Counted from the first letter of the stretch, positions 36,278-43,086 are shown. The stretch is DNA of 44,257 nt from Magnetospirillum molischianum DSM 120 (GCF_000294655.1 NZ_CAHP01000016.1:71384-115640); one strand, 5' to 3'. Notes: generated by a model not told the origin, from the letters alone. A program made the numbers and translations.

Positions 36278-37641
36278 GCTGCTACTTTCCGCCGCAAATG
36301 GTTGAGCAGGTCGATACGGGTGATGAGGCCCAGGAAGCGTTTGCCATCGACGACAATCGCGACCCATCCCCGGTCGAATAGAGGGAGAAGCCGTTCCGGC
36401 GGGGTGTCGATGCCGACTGTTTCGATATTGCCGGTCATCGCGACCCGGACGGGCAGATCGAAACCGGCCGACCATTCGCCGAGCGCGATCAAGACGTCGG
36501 ATTCGTCCAGCATGCCGACGCATTGATCGTCAGCCAGTACTGGAACCTGCGAGACGTCGTGCAGCTTCATACGCTGATAGGCGACCAACAACGAATCATC
36601 GGGTGCCACCGTCACCACGGCGCCTTCGTCGTGGCGGCGCGAAATGATGTCGCGCAGGTCGCCGTGGCGTGGCCGCGACAGCAAGCCCTGATCGGCCATC
36701 CAGAAATCGTTGTACATTTTCGACAGGTACTTGTTGCCCGAGTCGCAGACAAAGCTGACCACTCGCTTAGGCTCGGTCTGTTCGCGGCAATAGCGCAGCG
36801 CTGCCGCCAGCAGGGTTCCCGAGGACGAGCCGATCAGCAATCCCTCGTCGCGCAGAACCTGCCGTGCCACCGCAAAGCTTTCGCCATCGGTGATGGTGTA
36901 GGCGTGGCGGACCCGCGAAAGATCCGAGACCGGCGGAATGAAATCCTCGCCGATCCCTTCGACCAGCCACGATCCGGCGGTGCCGACCTGACCCGAACGG
37001 GTGTATTCAGCCAGGATCGACCCCTTGGGATCGGCCAGAACGATGTCGGTCGCGGGGGAAACGCGCGAGAAGAAGCGTGACAATCCGGTCAGCGTGCCGC
37101 CAGATCCGACACCCGCGACAACAGCATCGACTTGGCCGCCCATCTGCTCCCAGATTTCGGGGCCGGTGGTGGTTTCGTGCGCGGCCGGGTTGGCCGGATT
37201 GTTGAACTGGTCGGCGAAGAACGCCCCGTTTTCGTGGGCCAGACGCTCGGCCAGATCCTGGTAATATTCAGGATGACCCTTTGCCACATCCGAACGGGTC
37301 AGAACCACTTCGACGCCCATCGCCCGCAGATGGGCGATTTTCTCGCGGCTCATCTTGTCGGGAATCACCAGGGTCAGGCTATAGCCCCGCCGGATCGCGA
37401 GCAGAGCCAGGGCTAGGCCGGTGTTGCCTGCGGTGGCTTCGACGATTCGTCCGCCCGGAGTCAGTCGTCCGTCCGCCTCGGCCGCCTCGATCATCGACAG
37501 GGCAACGCGGTCCTTGATCGAACCGGACGGGTTTTGGTTTTCCAGTTTGACGAACAATTGGCACGGCCCGGCATCGAGCCGCGTAAGCTCGATCAACGGG
37601 GTGTTGCCGATGTGATTCAACGGGTCGGCATCGCGAGACAT
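36274..37641 (-). CDS. Cystathionine beta-synthase with C-terminal CBS domain pair
   Basis: A 455-aa fold-type II PLP enzyme. The N-terminal catalytic domain (1-~320) has NHIGNTPLIEL, K43 in NPSGSIKDR, the substrate loop EATAGNTGLALA and the PLP-phosphate loop VGSGGTLTG. Residues ~335-455 are two CBS motifs (VTVAPDDSLLVAYQRMKLHD; VDGKRFLGLITRIDLLNHL), usually binding an adenosyl ligand such as SAM. Classical role: serine + homocysteine to cystathionine. With serine acetyltransferase in the nearby operon, O-acetylserine may also be used to make cysteine directly. Overlaps the gamma-lyase gene. Confidence 0.92.
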   Translation of the reverse strand: MSRDADPLNHIGNTPLIELTRLDAGPCQLFVKLENQNPSGSIKDRVALSMIEAAEADGRLTPGGRIVEATAGNTGLALALLAIRRGYSLTLVIPDKMSREKIAHLRAMGVEVVLTRSDVAKGHPEYYQDLAERLAHENGAFFADQFNNPANPAAHETTTGPEIWEQMGGQVDAVVAGVGSGGTLTGLSRFFSRVSPATDIVLADPKGSILAEYTRSGQVGTAGSWLVEGIGEDFIPPVSDLSRVRHAYTITDGESFAVARQVLRDEGLLIGSSSGTLLAAALRYCREQTEPKRVVSFVCDSGNKYLSKMYNDFWMADQGLLSRPRHGDLRDIISRRHDEGAVVTVAPDDSLLVAYQRMKLHDVSQVPVLADDQCVGMLDESDVLIALGEWSAGFDLPVRVAMTGNIETVGIDTPPERLLPLFDRGWVAIVVDGKRFLGLITRIDLLNHLRRKVAA

Positions 37642-37654
37642 GGGAAGACTCCAG

Positions 37655-37676
37655 AACTCTATAAACTGATCGAGTT
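37655..37676. promoter_or_regulatory. Imperfect 22-bp palindrome in the CBS promoter region
   Basis: AACTC ... GAGTT arms, with 8 of 11 symmetric positions paired, 14 bp upstream of the CBS start and just downstream of the predicted -10. A repressor there would block initiation. Low confidence, pattern only. Confidence 0.3.
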
Positions 37677-37683
37677 GGTAGAT

Positions 37684-37708
37684 AGTGCCGAATCCCGGCG
37701 CGCGTCAA
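37684..37708 (-). promoter_or_regulatory. Possible promoter of the CBS-CGL operon
   Basis: Minus strand -35 TTGACG at 37703-37708; the -10 is poor (TATCTA-like, near 37679-37685, 17-18 bp away). A weak core promoter would suit activator dependence. Confidence 0.35.
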
Positions 37709-37720
37709 GCCCAACAGGTT

Positions 37721-37738
37721 ATAAGAGAACTAGATTTA
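37721..37738. promoter_or_regulatory. Shared AT-rich element, copy 1 (upstream of CBS-CGL)
   Basis: ATAAGAGAACTAGATTTA on the plus strand, identical at 16 of 18 positions to ATAAGATCACTAGATTTA at 42928-42945 and in the same orientation relative to the minus-strand gene. It sits 12 bp upstream of the predicted -35. Candidate binding site for a common sulfur regulator. Confidence 0.45.
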
Positions 37739-37761
37739 TGGTTTTTGTTGAATCGGGAGAC

Positions 37762-37790
37762 GGGAAGAGGCTCCATCGTGGCCTCTCCCC
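37762..37790 (-). terminator. 10-bp hairpin after the cysteine desulfurase gene
   Basis: GGGAAGAGGC (37762-37771), 9-nt loop, GCCTCTCCCC (37781-37790), with one G-T pair. It begins ~26 nt past the desulfurase stop and separates the encapsulin operon from the CBS-CGL operon. No T-run. Confidence 0.4.
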
Positions 37791-37816
37791 ACCCCATCGA
37801 ATCATGATATCCGATC

Positions 37817-39652
37817 CTAAATCGTTCGCCGGGCTCCATGGTTGCGCCGCAGGACATCGACCAGGGCGTCGATATCCTCGCGGGTGTTGTAAAGTGCCAA
37901 TGACGGCCGCACCGTTGCCTCGACCCCGAACCGGCGCAGGATCGGCTGGGCGCAGTGATGTCCCGCCCGCACCGCGATTCCTTCGCGGTCGAGGGCTTTG
38001 CCGATCTCGATCGGTGGGCAGCCGTCGATGACAAAGGATAGAACCCCGGCTTTTTCCGCCGCCGTGCCGATCAGGCGCAAGCCAGGGATCGACAACAGTC
38101 CGGCGCTGGCATAGCCCAGCAACTCGTGTTCCCAGGCGGCGATATTCGCCATCCCGATCCCGTCGAGATAATCGATGGCCGCCCCCAGCCCCACCGCGTC
38201 TGCGATGTTGCCGGTTCCGGCTTCGAACCGGGATGGCGCGGGTTGATAGACCGTCTTCTCGAAGGTGACGTCGGCAATCATGTTGCCGCCGCCCTGCCAT
38301 GGCGGCATGACGTCAAGGACGTCCTTGCGGCCGTACAGGACGCCAATTCCCGTCGGGCCGAATACCTTGTGCCCCGAGAACACATAAAAGTCGCACCCCA
38401 GCACCTGGACATCGACCGGCATATGCGAAACGGCCTGAGCGCCATCGACCAGGGCCAGCGCGCCGTGACGATGGGCAATCGCCACCATCTCGGCCGCTGG
38501 GGTCACGGTGCCGAGCGCGTTCGACACCTGGGTGAACGAAGCGATCCGGGTTCGGTCGGTGAACAGCCGTTCGTATTCCTCCAGGATCACCTGTCCGTGG
38601 TCGTCAACCGGGGCGACTTTCAGTTTGGCTCCCGTGCGGGCGCACAATTGTTGCCAGGGGACGATATTGGCGTGGTGCTCCAACCAGGAGACGACAATTT
38701 CATCGCCTGCCCGGATATTGCGTCCGCCCCATGCCTGGGCCACCAGATTGATTGCTTCGGTCGCGCCACGGACGAAGACGATTTCCTCGACCGAACCGGC
38801 ACCGAGAAAACGCCGCACTTTCTCGCGCGCCGCTTCATAGGCATCGGTCGAACGCGCCGCCAGAGCATGGGCGGCACGGTGGATGTTCGAGTTTTCGTGT
38901 TCGTAATAGCGGTCCAGCCGTTCGATCACCGCGCGCGGCTTTTGTGTCGTGGCGGCATTGTCGAGCCAGATCAGCCGCTTGCCGTGAACGTGCTCGGACA
39001 GAATCGGGAAGTCGCGGCGGATCGCGGCGGCGTCAAAAGCCCGCACCCCGCTGGAGGGGGCCAGATCGACTCCCAAGGGATGGGTGTCGGTACGGGACGG
39101 CAGCGGTGCGGTGGGTGCCTCGCGCAGGCTTACCCCATCGGCTTCGTCGATGAAGTAATACCCTTCGACTCCTGGTGCCGCTGGCGGGGATGTCGGTGCC
39201 GATGGAACGCCGGGCAGGTCTGGAGCCGAACTTTCGGGCAGATTCGGACTGCCGCTAGGGACGTCTGGGCCGGCTGCGTGATCGGGCGGGACCAGGGACA
39301 GAACCGACCCGAGCAGCGCGGGCAGGGTCCGGAGATCGCCGTCGCCCGGCACGGGGGCGGGAGGGGCCGAGGTGGGGTTGACCGGCGGCGGTTTGGGGGC
39401 CGCCGCCAGTGGCCCCAGGCCCGGAAGGGTCGGGGTGGTGGTGAGATGTCCGACCGAGGGCGGGGTTGGTGCTCCTGGGGGCACGAAGCCCCCGCTCGGC
39501 CCCGTCTCGACCAACGGTATCGAGGGCGGAGCCACTCCCAGCGACGGCGCCGTTTGTCCCGGAAAGGCCGCGAAGAAGGCATTTGCCATCTGCGCGATCA
39601 AAGCCGGGTCAGGCGCCCCCGCGAAGAGAGGGTTTGGAACGGGGTCGCTCAT
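37817..39652 (-). CDS. Encapsulin cargo: SufS-type cysteine desulfurase with long N-terminal targeting extension
   Basis: A 611-aa protein in two parts. Residues ~204-611 are a complete group II (SufS/CsdA-like) cysteine desulfurase: PLP lysine K429 in YVFSGHKVFGPTG, catalytic cysteine C567 in VRAGHHCAQP. It removes sulfur from cysteine to leave a persulfide and alanine. Residues 1-~203 are a disordered, Pro/Ala/Gly/Ser-rich extension with short hydrophobic islands at 17-30 (ALIAQMANAFFAAF), 108-121 and an aromatic patch at 164-173 (GYYFIDEADG). Cargo of family 2A encapsulins carries just such an extension for shell loading. Start ATG at 39650-39652 overlaps the shell-gene stop (ATGA), which couples translation of the two. 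Confidence 0.93.
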   Translation of the reverse strand: MSDPVPNPLFAGAPDPALIAQMANAFFAAFPGQTAPSLGVAPPSIPLVETGPSGGFVPPGAPTPPSVGHLTTTPTLPGLGPLAAAPKPPPVNPTSAPPAPVPGDGDLRTLPALLGSVLSLVPPDHAAGPDVPSGSPNLPESSAPDLPGVPSAPTSPPAAPGVEGYYFIDEADGVSLREAPTAPLPSRTDTHPLGVDLAPSSGVRAFDAAAIRRDFPILSEHVHGKRLIWLDNAATTQKPRAVIERLDRYYEHENSNIHRAAHALAARSTDAYEAAREKVRRFLGAGSVEEIVFVRGATEAINLVAQAWGGRNIRAGDEIVVSWLEHHANIVPWQQLCARTGAKLKVAPVDDHGQVILEEYERLFTDRTRIASFTQVSNALGTVTPAAEMVAIAHRHGALALVDGAQAVSHMPVDVQVLGCDFYVFSGHKVFGPTGIGVLYGRKDVLDVMPPWQGGGNMIADVTFEKTVYQPAPSRFEAGTGNIADAVGLGAAIDYLDGIGMANIAAWEHELLGYASAGLLSIPGLRLIGTAAEKAGVLSFVIDGCPPIEIGKALDREGIAVRAGHHCAQPILRRFGVEATVRPSLALYNTREDIDALVDVLRRNHGARRTI

Positions 39653-40590
39653 GCGAACTTCTTGTCGTAATCGAAGTAATGATCGACTTCGACGCCTTCC
39701 AGAACGGCGATGGCGTCCTCGGTCAGCACCGCCGCCGAGCAATAAAGCGAGATCAGGTATGAGGCGATGGCCTTACGGTTGATACCCATGAAGCGAACCG
39801 ACAGCGACGGCGCGACTTCGCCCGGAACCCCCGGCTGGAACAGGCCGACCACGCCCTGCTTCTTCTCGCCGGTGCGCAGCAGCAGGATATTGGTCTTGTC
39901 GTCCTCGCCGATGGTCAGCTTGTCGCTGGGAACGATCGGCAGGCCGCGCCAAGTGATGAACGGATTGCCGAACAGGTTCAAGGTCGCGGGCGGCACGCCA
40001 CGCTTGGTGCATTCCCGCCCGAACGCGGCGATGGCGCGGGGGTGGGCGATGAAAAAGGCCGGTTCCTTCCACACGCGGGCGATCAATTCGTCTAAATCGT
40101 CGGGGGTGGGCGCGCCGGTGCGGGTCTGAATTCGCTGTTGCGGTGCGATGTTGTTGAGCAGGCCGTACTCGCTGTTATTGATCAGCTCGTGTTCCTGCTT
40201 CTCCTTCACCTTTTCGATCAGCAGGCGAAGCTGTTCCTGAATCTGGTCGATCGGGTGAGAATACAGGTCGGAGACGCGAGTCTGAACGTCAAGGACCGAG
40301 GTTACGGCGTTCAGCGAATATTCGCGCGGATGTTCTTCGTAGGGGACATAGCTTTCCGGGAGATCGGCATCGTTGCGCGGGCTGCACGTGACGTCGGATG
40401 CTCCGGCGATGGCGGCTTCCTTGACGCGGTTCAGGCGATAGATGCCAGCCTCGACCGGGGTCCAGGGCAAAAACGATACCAGCCAGCGTGGGGTGATTCC
40501 CGACCACTGCGCCCGAGTTTTGGTGGCGTTGGCAAGCTGGCGCGCCGCCTGCTCGTTCAATGTGCGGCGAACCTCATTGTCCTCGGACAT
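39649..40590 (-). CDS. Family 2A (SrpI-type) encapsulin shell protein
   Basis: A 313-aa HK97-fold capsid protomer that self-assembles into an empty-virus-like shell. The sequence matches SrpI-type encapsulins along its length: N-arm with SWxxITPRWL-like WSGITPRWLVSFLPWTPVEAG, YSLNAVTSVLDVQTRVSDLY, ELINNSEYGLL, the WKEPAFFIAHPRAIAAFGRE segment, and the C-terminal VRFMGINRKAIASYLISLYC. It lacks the cyclic-nucleotide-binding insertion of family 2B, so it is 2A. ATG 40588-40590 follows AAGGGGAGA. An overlap joins it to its desulfurase cargo. Family members sequester cysteine desulfurase, and accumulation of elemental sulfur inside has been reported. Confidence 0.93.
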   Translation of the reverse strand: MSEDNEVRRTLNEQAARQLANATKTRAQWSGITPRWLVSFLPWTPVEAGIYRLNRVKEAAIAGASDVTCSPRNDADLPESYVPYEEHPREYSLNAVTSVLDVQTRVSDLYSHPIDQIQEQLRLLIEKVKEKQEHELINNSEYGLLNNIAPQQRIQTRTGAPTPDDLDELIARVWKEPAFFIAHPRAIAAFGRECTKRGVPPATLNLFGNPFITWRGLPIVPSDKLTIGEDDKTNILLLRTGEKKQGVVGLFQPGVPGEVAPSLSVRFMGINRKAIASYLISLYCSAAVLTEDAIAVLEGVEVDHYFDYDKKFA

Positions 40591-40641
40591 GCACACGTCT
40601 CCCCTTGGAATGATGACAAGAACGACCGTCCTCTGAAGGTC

Positions 40642-40669
40642 ATTCTCTTTTACACTTAATTAACGTCAA
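40642..40669 (-). promoter_or_regulatory. Possible internal promoter of the encapsulin-desulfurase pair
   Basis: Minus strand -35 TTGACG (40664-40669), 16-bp spacer, -10 GAGAAT (40642-40647), leaving a ~45-nt leader to the shell gene. It would let shell and cargo be made apart from the upstream regulator and SAT. Confidence 0.4.
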
Positions 40670-40708
40670 ATAGACCCACGCTCCGGTCCCAGGGGTGGCG
40701 CTCCCGGT

Positions 40709-40723
40709 CGGTTTCCTCCGTTA
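40709..40723 (-). repeat. 15-mer shared with the leader of the Met-rich gene (copy 1)
   Basis: TAACGGAGGAAACCG on the minus strand, 119 nt upstream of the encapsulin start. The same 15-mer occurs at 42967-42981 (+), 106 nt upstream of the Met-rich gene. Significance uncertain. Confidence 0.35.
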
Positions 40724-40753
40724 TAGTGGAGGCGTTTTCTCAGATAACGGAGG
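40715..40753. repeat. 10-bp inverted repeat at the end of the DUF2325 gene
   Basis: CCTCCGTTAT (40715-40724) and ATAACGGAGG (40744-40753) are perfect inverted copies around a 19-nt spacer that holds a third partial copy. The repeat spans the DUF2325 stop codon and may end or attenuate transcription between DUF2325 and the encapsulin gene. Confidence 0.45.
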
Positions 40754-41102
40754 CGGTTCGTGCCGTGACCGAGTCCAACGCCGCGATGATGGCGGCGATG
40801 CCGGTGCTGCGCAGCGGGCGGAACGGCTTGTCGAGACGGCGGCACAGACTTTTGACGCGATCTTGGGCGGCGTGGCTGACGCACCCGACCGGGAACAGCA
40901 CGGCGTCGGCGCGTTCAAGTTGGGCCGATAGCTTGCTCAGGCTCTGCTCGACGCCGCCGTCGTGATGAACGAAGGCGCCGTTATGCGCCTCGACGATGCG
41001 GCGAAGGTGGCTGACATGCTGATGGCGGCCACCGACATAGAGAATCAGGCGACCGGACAGATCGGGTCCGGTGGCGGATAAATTGTCTAAGGGGGGGTGC
41101 AT
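40740..41102 (-). CDS. DUF2325 domain protein
   Basis: A 120-aa cytoplasmic protein with the DUF2325 pattern: RLILYVGGRHQHVSHLRRIV (~18-37), FVHHDGGVEQS, AVLFPVGCVSHAAQDRVKSL and CRRLDKPFRPLRSTGIAAI. Conserved Cys and His residues in the GCVSHAA and HHDGG segments could bind metal or react with sulfur. The function of the family is not established. ATG 41100-41102 follows GGGAGA, 17 nt after the SAT stop and 149 nt before the encapsulin gene, so it is a member of this operon. Confidence 0.85.
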   Translation of the reverse strand: MHPPLDNLSATGPDLSGRLILYVGGRHQHVSHLRRIVEAHNGAFVHHDGGVEQSLSKLSAQLERADAVLFPVGCVSHAAQDRVKSLCRRLDKPFRPLRSTGIAAIIAALDSVTARTASVI

Positions 41103-41119
41103 CGATGTCTCCCAGTGTG

Positions 41120-41980
41120 TCAGATGGAATAATCGAACGATTCGTAGGCCAGCGCGCCGAGGATCTCCCCCGGCGGGCGGGTGTCTACAGACAGGTTGGA
41201 ACGGATCACCTTTGCCGGAATCCCGGCGACGGTGGCGTTGGGCTCGACCTCGCGCAGCACCACCGATCCGGCGGCGATGCGCGAATTGGCTCCGATCTCG
41301 ATGTTGCCGAGGATCTTGGCCCCGGCACCGATCATCACGCCGTGGCGAACCTTGGGGTGGCGGTCTCCGCTGTCCTTGCCGGTGCCGCCCAAGGTGACGT
41401 TCTGCAACAACGACACGTTGTCATCGACTTGCGCGGTCTCACCGACCACCAGCCCGGTGGCGTGGTCGAGGAAGATACCGCGCCCAAAGCGGGCGGCGGG
41501 GTGGATGTCGGTCTGGAACACGTCTGACGAGCGGCTTTGCAGATACAGCGCGAAATCGCGCTCGCCTCTCCGCCATAGCCAATGGGCCAGCCGGTGAGTC
41601 TGGACTGCGTGAAAGCCCTTGAAATAGAGGAATGGCTCGATCAGCCGCTCGCAGGCGGGATCGCGATCCAGCACGGCGGCGATGTCGGCGCGTAAGGCCG
41701 TGCCGATGGTGGAATCGTGGGCCAGGGCGCGGCCGAAGGTTTCGGTCAGCAGCCCCTGCGGAACCTGATCGTTCTTTAGGCGTCCGGCGATGCGGTGGAA
41801 CACTGCCGTTTCGAACGTGGTCTGGTCGAGGATCGAGCCGACGAACAGCCCGGCCAGCATCGGCGCGCGCGCCAGGGCGTCTATCGCCTCGGCTCGCAGC
41901 CGGACCCACAGCGCGTCTACATCCCCCCGCAGGATCTCAAGAGTGTCGGGCAGGCCCCGGACTTTGCTTGCTTCGGTCAT
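41120..41980 (-). CDS. cysE: Serine O-acetyltransferase
   Basis: Makes O-acetylserine from serine and acetyl-CoA, the carbon skeleton for cysteine. The 286-aa protein has an N-terminal helical domain (~10-150) and a left-handed beta-helix of hexapeptide repeats (~180-270: TDIHPAARFGRGIFLDHATGL, VSLLQNVTLGGTGKDSGDRHP, IGAGAKILGNIEIGANSRIAAGS). Catalytic Asp-His are in the first of these. Start ATG 41978-41980 overlaps the regulator stop (ATGA). It belongs to the SAT type with a long N domain. Its place in the encapsulin operon ties cysteine supply to the compartment. Confidence 0.93.
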   Translation of the reverse strand: MTEASKVRGLPDTLEILRGDVDALWVRLRAEAIDALARAPMLAGLFVGSILDQTTFETAVFHRIAGRLKNDQVPQGLLTETFGRALAHDSTIGTALRADIAAVLDRDPACERLIEPFLYFKGFHAVQTHRLAHWLWRRGERDFALYLQSRSSDVFQTDIHPAARFGRGIFLDHATGLVVGETAQVDDNVSLLQNVTLGGTGKDSGDRHPKVRHGVMIGAGAKILGNIEIGANSRIAAGSVVLREVEPNATVAGIPAKVIRSNLSVDTRPPGEILGALAYESFDYSI

Positions 41981-42597
41981 TCCGCGTGTTCCGGATAGGT
42001 CATAACCAGATAGAACAAAGCCTCGATCGGCCCGGCATTGCGGTACGAATGGGGGCGGTCGGCGACGAAATGGATTGCGTCGCCATACTCCAGCCGGAAC
42101 CGCTCGTCGGCGATGCAGATCTCCAGGCAACCCTGAGCCAGCACCAAATTCTCGGTCGTACCGGGCGAATGGGCGTCGGCTTCCTCAATGGTCTGGGGGG
42201 CCAGACGCATTTCGTAGAACTCGACCCGGCGGGGGCCGCTGAACGGGAACAGTGCGCGGGATGAAAACCGGCCGCTGCGTGACGTCAGTAACTTGGCCCG
42301 GTGGGCGCGGAGCACGCTGACCTCGCCGCTGCCGGTCGCGGCCGTGAAGGCCGAGAACGGGACCTCCAGCGCTCGGGCGACCTTCCACAGAACCGCGACG
42401 CTGGGAACCGAACGTCCCAATTCGATCTGTGACAGCATCGCCCGACTCACTCCCGAGGCTCGCGCCAGACGCTCCAGCGACAGCCCGTTGCGGGTCCGCA
42501 GTCGCCGCAGATTCTCGCCGACGAGAGCGGTGAAGTCGCTGGTCGAGGAATCCTCCGCTATCGGTTCCGGTGTCAGGTTGGAGACCGATTCGTTCAT
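41977..42597 (-). CDS. XRE-cupin transcriptional regulator (SutR-like)
   Basis: A 206-aa regulator with an XRE helix-turn-helix (~23-80: NLRRLRTRNGLSLERLARAS, RAMLSQIELGRSVPSVAVLW) and a C-terminal cupin sensor (~120-200: FYEMRLAPQTIEEADAHSPG, RFRLEYGDAIHFVADRPHSY). The same architecture includes E. coli SutR, which controls sulfur-utilization genes. The cupin has few metal-ligand histidines (one in DAHSPG, one in DRPHSY), so a small organic ligand is plausible. Start ATG 42595-42597 lies 14 nt after the small-protein stop. Likely autoregulator of this operon. Confidence 0.9.
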   Translation of the reverse strand: MNESVSNLTPEPIAEDSSTSDFTALVGENLRRLRTRNGLSLERLARASGVSRAMLSQIELGRSVPSVAVLWKVARALEVPFSAFTAATGSGEVSVLRAHRAKLLTSRSGRFSSRALFPFSGPRRVEFYEMRLAPQTIEEADAHSPGTTENLVLAQGCLEICIADERFRLEYGDAIHFVADRPHSYRNAGPIEALFYLVMTYPEHAE

Positions 42598-42611
42598 CGG
42601 ACTGGCCGCCT

Positions 42612-42755
42612 TCAACCGATCTGCCACACGGGCAGCATCACCCAGACGGGAACCCACACCACCTCGGGAACGGACGGGGTGGGGGCGGCGGCCAACTGAC
42701 GGCGGCGGCGGATTTCGGTGAAATCGATGATTGTGGCGGAGTGGTTCATGGACAT
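42612..42755 (-). CDS. Small Trp/Val/Pro-rich protein, first gene of the encapsulin operon
   Basis: A 47-codon frame starting at ATG 42753-42755 after AAGGAAGGGG, a good ribosome site; a second ATG is two codons in. The protein has a neutral N-terminus (MSMNHSATIIDFTEI), an Arg cluster (RRRR, 16-19), an Ala/Pro linker, and a hydrophobic C-terminus rich in Trp and Val (EVVWVPVWVMLPVWQIG). It is too short to span a membrane comfortably but could insert into or bind a hydrophobic surface. 14 nt before the XRE-cupin gene. Unrecognised; could also be a leader peptide. Confidence 0.55.
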   Translation of the reverse strand: MSMNHSATIIDFTEIRRRRQLAAAPTPSVPEVVWVPVWVMLPVWQIG

Positions 42756-42895
42756 ACCCCTTCCTTACAGTCTGTCAAGGCGGGGAGCCCGGTTTTCGGG
42801 CCTTCCGCCGCAGCAATCCGGCTGGGCGGGCCAACCTCTTTAGCTGCATTTGTTGAGCGCCCGCAAGCTGAAACCTCAAATCGGCGCTGTAGTAA

Positions 42896-42924
42896 AAAAT
42901 ACTATCCACAATGATCTGTGTCAA
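42896..42924 (-). promoter_or_regulatory. Strong predicted promoter of the encapsulin/sulfur operon
   Basis: Minus strand -35 TTGACA (42919-42924, perfect), exact 17-bp spacer, -10 TATTTT (42896-42901). The -10 lies inside the inverted repeat TAGTA-AAAAA-TACTA (42890-42904), a possible operator. The shared AT-rich element ends 3 bp upstream of the -35. Confidence 0.65.
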
Positions 42925-42927
42925 TCC

Positions 42928-42945
42928 ATAAGATCACTAGATTTA
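42928..42945. promoter_or_regulatory. Shared AT-rich element, copy 2 (upstream of the encapsulin operon promoter)
   Basis: ATAAGATCACTAGATTTA, 16/18 identical to copy 1 at 37721-37738 and in the same orientation relative to the minus-strand promoter. Also positioned to act on the divergent Met-rich gene. Confidence 0.45.
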
Positions 42946-43086
42946 AGAGTTTACATTCATACGCGGTAACGGAGGAAACCGGCATTCCGCCGCTACGATC
43001 CGTTGAGACGGTTCCGGGGTGGGAGCATCGTGTGTCAAGACAAAGGGCGGACGGAGGGTCCGCTGGAAGAAAAAAGGGGAACAATC

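Larger units (their letters stand above)
42756..43086. promoter_or_regulatory. Divergent control region between the encapsulin operon and the Met-rich gene
   Basis: About 330 bp without a gene. On the minus strand it holds the strong promoter at 42896-42924 and a ~134-nt leader with a GCCCG/CGGGC hairpin (42787-42801). An AT-rich stretch (42890-42950) carries the shared element and a TAGTA/TACTA inverted repeat (42890-42904) over the -10. On the plus strand the leader of the Met-rich gene contains the 15-mer at 42967-42981 and the arms AACGGA/TCCGTT. Confidence 0.6.

Noticed and set aside
40591-40739. Cobalamin, SAM or similar riboswitch before the encapsulin gene
   Set aside because: I compared the leader with the consensus boxes I know (B12 box, SAM-II, SAH) and found no convincing match; only the repeat and promoter features are reported.
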